Shown here: one piece after another, positions 59,795 to 64,000 of the stretch
How positions within the stretch are numbered: position 1 is the first letter of the stretch
How the letters are laid out: every line of letters starts with the position of its first letter
Assembly (NCBI GenBank): GCA_045611685.1
Contig: JAZKXO010000079.1
Location: 263,680 to 327,679 of the forward strand
DNA length: 64,000 nucleotides
DNA from: SIG701 sp045611685
GTDB lineage: Bacteria; Bacillota; Clostridia; Oscillospirales; CAG-272
Direction of reading: 5' to 3'
The notes under the pieces: model-generated
What the model was told of the DNA's origin: nothing
Seen by the model: only the letters and a program-made list of their open reading frames with translations
Databases searched by the model: none
Program-made: the position numbers and the translations under genes

Positions 59795-61432
59795 TCATTT
59801 ATTTTTTTCGATCTTCGTCATGATCTTATCAAAGGACAAGCCGTACTTGTCCGCGATATCACGTGCATAACTCTTACCGTCGGGACGGGCACGGCGCACC
59901 TTGAAGGAACGCGTTCCCTCGTCGATCGCCGCGACCATATTGTCGATCTTCACACCGCCCTTCGGCGTGCAGTCCGCGTTTATCCGATCGACCGACGCGG
60001 CAAGATCGTGCAGATGCGTCGAGAAGATACAGCGGCATCTCGCCATACTGAATCCCGCAAGAACCTCGCTGGCGATATACGACGCCTCGTACGATCCCGT
60101 GGAGGACAGCGACTCGTCGAGAAGAACAAGTCCATTCTCCGTCAGCGTATCGAAGATAGCATCAAGACGGGCGCACTCCTCGCCGAGACGCCCCTTGTCG
60201 ATCGTATCCTCCGATCCCGTGGGGAAATGCGTGTAGATCGCGTCCGCGGGACTGAGCACCGCGCGCTCGGCGGGAACGAGGAGTCCGAGCTGTGCGAGAA
60301 TGAAGGCGAGCCCCACCGCACACGTCGTAACCGATTTACCGCCGCGGTTGGGACCGGTGATGACAAAAATCATACCCTCTTCGTCAAACGCGAAATCGTT
60401 CGGAATGACCTCCTCATCGATCTTCATAGCGACGACGGGATTACGAAGGCCCTCAGCGGTAAACGCCTTCTCTGCCATCGGACGGATTTCGGGACGGCAG
60501 AGCGGCACGCCTTTTTCGGTGAGATTTTTCATCAGTTCCGAGGCTTTCACCACAAACTCGATCTCCGGCATCATGCGGATGAGGAAATCGGTGTTCTCGA
60601 GAACGTACAGCTGTACGACCTTCTTCCACGAACGGATCGAGGTTTTGAACACCTCATTGATCGCAGAATTGAACGCGTAGGAGAGCGCCATCTGCTGGTT
60701 TTCGCTCTGATTTTTACGGAAAGGCACGAGCGAGGCGATCGTCGTGTACTCGTTTTCCTTGAAATCGAGGCGGAGGATTCTGTCTAAAATCTCGCCCGAT
60801 TTGAAATACTCGTTGTTGACGGACAGAACGCCCGCGCTTTCGGGACGAAGCTGTGCGTCGAGATTGACGCCCACGGTAATACTCTTGATCTCGCGCACGC
60901 GCTTTGTCAGCTCGTTCAGTTTTTCGTTAAGGTCTTTGTAGTACTCACTCTCCGTGAGATACGAAATACGCTCCGCGAACGCACAGAACGCACGGCTCCT
61001 AAGACTGGCCTTCAAGGGAAGAAGTCCCTTTTTCAAATGCTCCATAAGCGAGGTGTAGAGTTCCACCTCGGTGATGCTGTACAGGTACGATTCCGTCGAA
61101 GCACCCGTATCGGCGCCCATACGGCGCAGTTCCGTAATATCGGAAAGAAGCGGGAGCATCTTGAGAAGCGTATGCGCGATCTCGGGATGCGCCGCCATAT
61201 CCGCGAATGTCTCCTGCCGATAGCGGATCGTTTCGGGATCGCTTGTGAAAAAGCTCGCGATATCACAGCTTTTGAGATTGATCAGATAATCGAGTTCGAG
61301 CTGTTCAGCCGTGTCCGTGGGAAGGCGCGCGTCGCTCATGCCGGCACCGGCACGGCGCATCGTCTCTCCGTCGGGATAGAGCAGGCTGATGTCTGCCATT
61401 TCGACTTCAGGCATATTTTCCTTATACGACAT
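59795..61432 (-). CDS. MutS-related ATPase
   Basis: 545 residues. The C-terminal MutS-type ABC ATPase has Walker A VITGPNRGGKSVTT, signature and Walker B GLVLLDESLSSTGSYEA and the His switch IFSTHLHDLA. A helical lever/clamp-like region precedes it. It lacks the mismatch-recognition domain I and the MutS2 Smr nuclease, so it is not a standard MutS. ATG 61432 has GAGGTG upstream. Role unknown: recombination control or RNA/ribosome-linked activity are options known for relatives. Confidence 0.87.
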   Translation of the reverse strand: MSYKENMPEVEMADISLLYPDGETMRRAGAGMSDARLPTDTAEQLELDYLINLKSCDIASFFTSDPETIRYRQETFADMAAHPEIAHTLLKMLPLLSDITELRRMGADTGASTESYLYSITEVELYTSLMEHLKKGLLPLKASLRSRAFCAFAERISYLTESEYYKDLNEKLNELTKRVREIKSITVGVNLDAQLRPESAGVLSVNNEYFKSGEILDRILRLDFKENEYTTIASLVPFRKNQSENQQMALSYAFNSAINEVFKTSIRSWKKVVQLYVLENTDFLIRMMPEIEFVVKASELMKNLTEKGVPLCRPEIRPMAEKAFTAEGLRNPVVAMKIDEEVIPNDFAFDEEGMIFVITGPNRGGKSVTTCAVGLAFILAQLGLLVPAERAVLSPADAIYTHFPTGSEDTIDKGRLGEECARLDAIFDTLTENGLVLLDESLSSTGSYEASYIASEVLAGFSMARCRCIFSTHLHDLAASVDRINADCTPKGGVKIDNMVAAIDEGTRSFKVRRARPDGKSYARDIADKYGLSFDKIMTKIEKNK

Positions 61433-61482
61433 AATGTTCACCTCAAAACTTCGGGTGTGTGTTGATATTCAAAACGCAAAAT

Positions 61483-62295
61483 TTAAACGATCGGAACCGT
61501 TTTCGGCCCGCCGTATGCGGGGATAAGGACCTCGGTAAAGCCGATCCCACGAAGGTGTGCGTAGGCGTCTTCGATCCACGCGCCGATCTCCGAGGCGTTG
61601 TGCGCATCCGAGCCGCAGGTAACGCGGCGACCGCCTACGTCGTACCAAAGACGAAGAACGTATTCTTCCTGAGTCCAACTCTCGCCGCCGGTGCGGACGC
61701 CTTTCGTGTTCAGTTCCATTGCCACGCCGTAGTCACGCATAACCTCGAAAAGTGCACGGAACTCGGCTTCAAAGTGAGAAAGTTCCATCGCGCGTCCGCT
61801 TCTGGTGATATAGCGCACGGGATAGAGAAGATGACCGATCGTATGTATGCCCGGGAATTTCGCCGTTTTGCAAAGTTGGATCAGGCCGCGGCGGAACCAG
61901 TACTCGATCTGCACCTGGGGCATCTCGGTAAACTGCATATAGTAGTAATCGGGCACGCCCGGCAGATTATGTAACGAGCCGATAACGAAATCAAACGCGT
62001 GCTTCTTGAGAAACGATTTCGCCTCGTCGGGACAGGTCTCGGCGCCGCCAAGCTCGATCCCGCGCACGATCTCCACTTTGCCCGCGTATTCTTCGGCCGC
62101 CTTTTCAATCGCATGGCGGGCGGCATCCGCATCATAATCGGGATTCAGTCCGAGGAGTATGCAGTCGATATCATAGTGATCGGTCAGGGCAAAGGCAGAG
62201 ACGCCCGCCTCCGCCGCGGCGGCACACATCTCGCGTGGCATCGGGTACGCGTCGGGCGAATATAATGAATGTGTATGGCTGTCTGCAAAAATCAA
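61483..62295 (-). CDS. PHP-domain histidinol-phosphatase-like phosphoesterase
   Basis: 270 residues from TTG 62295, supported by GGGGAG upstream. The metal motifs ADSHTHSLYSPDA (HxH), ALTDHYDID, a central IGSLHNLPG and CGSDAHNASEIG are all present. HisJ-type histidinol phosphate phosphatase is the usual assignment, but other phosphoesters are possible, and no his genes are nearby. The longer frame to 62412 would cross the promoter. Confidence 0.87.
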   Translation of the reverse strand: MIFADSHTHSLYSPDAYPMPREMCAAAAEAGVSAFALTDHYDIDCILLGLNPDYDADAARHAIEKAAEEYAGKVEIVRGIELGGAETCPDEAKSFLKKHAFDFVIGSLHNLPGVPDYYYMQFTEMPQVQIEYWFRRGLIQLCKTAKFPGIHTIGHLLYPVRYITRSGRAMELSHFEAEFRALFEVMRDYGVAMELNTKGVRTGGESWTQEEYVLRLWYDVGGRRVTCGSDAHNASEIGAWIEDAYAHLRGIGFTEVLIPAYGGPKTVPIV

Positions 62296-62342
62296 AAAAA
62301 GCTCTCCCCTTTCCGATAACGGATAAAACGATATACAAGGAT

Positions 62343-62371
62343 AGTATATCACAAATTTCCCGATTTGAAAA
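62343..62371 (-). promoter_or_regulatory. Promoter of the PHP gene
   Basis: Minus strand: TTTTCA (62371-62366), 17-base spacer, TATACT (62348-62343). Weak -35. The 327-base divergent gap 62296-62622 holds this, the perR promoter and two PerR boxes. Confidence 0.5.
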
Positions 62372-62519
62372 GCATTTTTTTGTAATTTTTCTTCTAATCT
62401 ATAATAGGACATAAATTTTGCTTAATTTCTCCTCCCATTCAAAATGTACCGGATTTTACGGTAAAAACCGTACATAATAAAGATGTGTTTCCGATGCTCC
62501 GCCGTAAGAAGAAAAATAA

Positions 62520-62536
62520 TTTAGAATTTTTCTAAA
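62520..62536. promoter_or_regulatory. PerR box 1
   Basis: Perfect inverted repeat TTTAGAA-TTT-TTCTAAA. The core TTAGAATTTTTCTAA fits the PerR pattern TTAGAATNATTCTAA at all but one position. It lies just upstream of the -35 box of the perR-rbr promoter. Confidence 0.75.
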
Positions 62537-62542
62537 AAACTA

Positions 62543-62570
62543 TTGACAACGCACAAAAATCATGTATAAT
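62543..62570 (+). promoter_or_regulatory. perR-rubrerythrin promoter
   Basis: TTGACA (62543-62548), 16-base spacer, TATAAT (62565-62570), 53 bases before the perR ATG, bracketed by two PerR boxes. Confidence 0.85.
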
Positions 62571-62574
62571 ATAT

Positions 62575-62589
62575 TTAGAACGATTCCAA
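62575..62589. promoter_or_regulatory. PerR box 2
   Basis: TTAGAACGATTCCAA, an imperfect 6-3-6 repeat matching the PerR pattern at 13 of 15 positions, overlapping the transcription start. Binding here would block initiation. Confidence 0.65.
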
Positions 62590-62622
62590 ATCTAATTTTT
62601 CTTCGCGGAAAGGAGCGTAGAG

Positions 62623-62994
62623 ATGACAAAACAACGCGCCTTGATTCTACAGATCGTTCAATCGACCCACGAACATCTGACAGCAGATCAGATCTTCCTG
62701 GAAGCCAAAAAGAAGATGCCGACGATTGCGCTCGCGACCGTATACAACAGCCTCAATTATCTTTGCGAAAATCACATGATCGAAAAGATCGGATTCACGG
62801 GGCAGACGGACCGATATGACAAAATGCTCGTCCGGCACGACCACAAACTCTGCGAAAAATGCGGAGCGATAAGCGACGTCATTATTGACGGCCTTAAGGA
62901 ATATATTGAGGAGAAAAACGGAACCGACGTTCTCTCTTACGATCTGACCGTCCATCATCTTTGTCCTACCTGCCGCGCGGCAGCAAAATCATAA
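62623..62994 (+). CDS. perR: Fur-family peroxide-responsive repressor (PerR-like)
   Basis: 123 residues, somewhat short for the family. Winged helix LTADQIFLEAKKKMPTIALATVYNSLNYL; the regulatory site HDHKLCEKCG and the C-terminal CPTC form the structural zinc site. PerR senses H2O2 by oxidation of metal-binding histidines. Its link to rubrerythrin and the TTAGAA-type boxes favours PerR over Fur or Zur. RBS AAAGGAG. Confidence 0.88.
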   Translation: MTKQRALILQIVQSTHEHLTADQIFLEAKKKMPTIALATVYNSLNYLCENHMIEKIGFTGQTDRYDKMLVRHDHKLCEKCGAISDVIIDGLKEYIEEKNGTDVLSYDLTVHHLCPTCRAAAKS

Positions 62995-63023
62995 ATTAAA
63001 ATTTATTTTTAAGGAGATATCTT

Positions 63024-63557
63024 ATGGAACTCAAAGGATCCAAAACCGAAAAAAATCTGCAGGCTGCTTTTGCAGGCGAATCCCAGGCAAGAAATAAGTA
63101 CACCTATTTTGCATCCGTAGCAAAGAAAGAGGGCTTTGAACAGATCGCCGCTATCTTTGAAGCGACCGCAAACAACGAAAAAGAGCACGCTAAAATGTGG
63201 TTCAAGGAACTCGGCGCGCTCGGCGATACCGCCGCTAACCTGAAGGCTGCCGCTGAAGGCGAGAACTACGAGTGGACCGATATGTACGCTACCTTCGCCA
63301 AGGAAGCAGAGGAAGAGGGCTTCACCGCCATCGCTGCTAAATTCCGTCTCGTTGCAAAGATCGAGAAGTCCCACGAGGAGCGCTATCTTGCCCTTCTCAA
63401 CAACGTAGAGATGCAGAAGGTATTCGAGAAGGCTGAGGAGACCATGTGGGAATGCCGCAACTGCGGACACCTCGTTATCGGTAAAAAAGCTCCTCAGGTT
63501 TGCCCCGTTTGCGTACACCCCCAGAGCTTCTTTGAAGTCAGAAAAGAAAACTACTAA
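63024..63557 (+). CDS. rbr: Rubrerythrin
   Basis: 177 residues. The N-terminal four-helix di-iron domain (AFAGESQARNKYTYF, ANNEKEHAKMWF, AEEEGF, IEKSHEERY supply Glu/His ligands) is followed by a C-terminal rubredoxin-like FeS4 site (CRNCGHLVIGKKAPQVCPVC). NADH-linked peroxidase reducing H2O2 to water in anaerobes. 29 bases after perR, same operon. RBS AAGGAGA. Confidence 0.96.
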   Translation: MELKGSKTEKNLQAAFAGESQARNKYTYFASVAKKEGFEQIAAIFEATANNEKEHAKMWFKELGALGDTAANLKAAAEGENYEWTDMYATFAKEAEEEGFTAIAAKFRLVAKIEKSHEERYLALLNNVEMQKVFEKAEETMWECRNCGHLVIGKKAPQVCPVCVHPQSFFEVRKENY

Positions 63558-63566
63558 GATAAATAA

Positions 63567-63599
63567 AAAATCGGATAGGCTTCCCTATCCGATTTTTTT
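63567..63599. terminator. Terminator after rubrerythrin
   Basis: Stem ATCGGATAGG/CCTATCCGAT, then seven T. It overlaps the end of the convergent small gene. Confidence 0.85.
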
Positions 63600-63839
63600 G
63601 TTACTCTCTGACTCTTGTTTTTTGTCGCGTCTTTTATTGTTCCATATATAGATTCTTTCCAACACCAATGCAAAAGGGCGCACATATCGAAACCAAGTAT
63701 CACGGCGCTCAATTATTACCACCCTTTTATATTCGCCGCAATGCTCACACAATTCAGGATTCCGAGAAAGAATGTAAGCTTTGGGCGGTAAGTTTTTATT
63801 AATTAACTTGTTCCAGCAATCAACACAAAATTCAGCCAT
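63585..63839 (-). CDS. Small zinc-ribbon-like hypothetical protein
   Basis: 84 residues with two CxxC pairs (CVDCWN at 5-8 and CEHCG at 31-34) and a strongly basic, charged C-terminus (NNKRRDKKQESESNKK). RBS AAGGAG and a good promoter. Related small proteins occur in Clostridia; no function is known to me. Divergent from an XRE regulator gene. Confidence 0.75.
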   Translation of the reverse strand: MAEFCVDCWNKLINKNLPPKAYILSRNPELCEHCGEYKRVVIIERRDTWFRYVRPFALVLERIYIWNNKRRDKKQESESNKKIG

Positions 63840-63884
63840 ATAAACACTCTCCTTTTCACACCAACAATCGTTAGTATATTTTAT

Positions 63885-63913
63885 ATTGTAATCATCTATA
63901 CTTAATTTGTCAA
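63885..63913 (-). promoter_or_regulatory. Promoter of the small zinc-ribbon gene
   Basis: Minus strand: TTGACA (63913-63908), 17-base spacer, TACAAT (63890-63885). It lies in the divergent gap shared with the XRE gene, so that regulator may act here. Confidence 0.75.
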
Positions 63914-63933
63914 GAACAAATGTAGGTGATTTT

Positions 63934-64000
63934 ATGAGAGAAAAAATGGCTGAGCGTTTAAAAGCGTGTAGGAAAGAAAAGGGGCTTACACAAGCTCAGG
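63934..64000 (+). CDS. XRE-family regulator, first 22 codons (truncated by window edge)
   Basis: Starts MREKMAERLKACRKEKGLTQAQ, the first helix and turn of an XRE helix-turn-helix. AGGTGA lies upstream. The rest is outside the window. Confidence 0.75.
   Translation, partial: MREKMAERLKACRKEKGLTQAQ

Overview
The window looks like the chromosome of a spore-forming, strictly anaerobic Clostridia member (order Eubacteriales; an Oscillospiraceae-like relative is my guess). Evidence: spoVT, a SCIFF ranthipeptide locus, three T-box leaders, AdhE, a ferredoxin-dependent 2-oxoacid oxidoreductase, PerR with rubrerythrin, strong AGGAGG ribosome binding sites, and many promoters close to TTGACA-N17-TATAAT. 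Base composition is near 50% GC in most genes. There is no rRNA, CRISPR array or complete transposon. The one tRNA is tRNA-Leu(UAG).

Layout. 1-0.5 kb: start of glnA (runs off the left edge). 0.7-6.4 kb: sugar-acid/alpha-galactoside locus (SDR dehydrogenase, enolase-superfamily dehydratase, KDPG-type aldolase, GH36) with a convergent AraC regulator. 6.4-9.9 kb: tRNA-Leu and spoVT, upstream of which lie two low-GC gene cassettes (an esterase and an XRE regulator) separated by partial copies of the spoVT 5' end. 9.9-15 kb: adhE with a kinase-like gene, and an OPA-type transporter. 15.2-30.5 kb: one long co-directional exopolysaccharide cluster (initiating sugar-phosphate transferase, glycosyltransferases, EpsG-like polymerase, flippase, and capEFG for UDP-L-FucNAc). 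30.5-32.2 kb: SCIFF peptide and its radical SAM maturase. 32.2-34.4 kb: mreB-like and DUF975 genes bracketed by two copies of a 111-bp triple-hairpin repeat. 34.4-39.9 kb: creatininase-family, Orn/Lys/Arg decarboxylase-family, cytidylate-kinase-like, WecG/TagA, ACP and two membrane proteins.

39.9-54 kb is the most interesting part. Three T-box riboswitches sit in front of three transcription units. Aligning them places the specifier triplet at ATC (Ile), GTA (Val) and CTC (Leu). Each unit contains one acyl-CoA ligase. The first two ligases are fused to N-terminal XRE and cupin domains; the third is fused to a xylose-isomerase-like TIM barrel. The Val unit also carries a four-subunit 2-oxoacid:ferredoxin oxidoreductase and a branched-chain aminotransferase. 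The Leu unit carries a LeuA-like protein that has lost its metal-binding and catalytic motifs. I infer an amino-acid-starvation-controlled route that salvages branched-chain fatty acids (2-methylbutyrate, isobutyrate, isovalerate), activates them to acyl-CoAs, carboxylates them reductively and transaminates them to Ile, Val and Leu.

54-64 kb: a GT4 glycosyltransferase, mannonate dehydratase, a truncated esterase, a GME-fold protein, rpmB, an Lrp-aminotransferase pair, a MutS-like ATPase, a PHP phosphatase, then perR-rubrerythrin with two PerR boxes, a small zinc-ribbon protein, and the first codons of an XRE regulator cut by the right edge.
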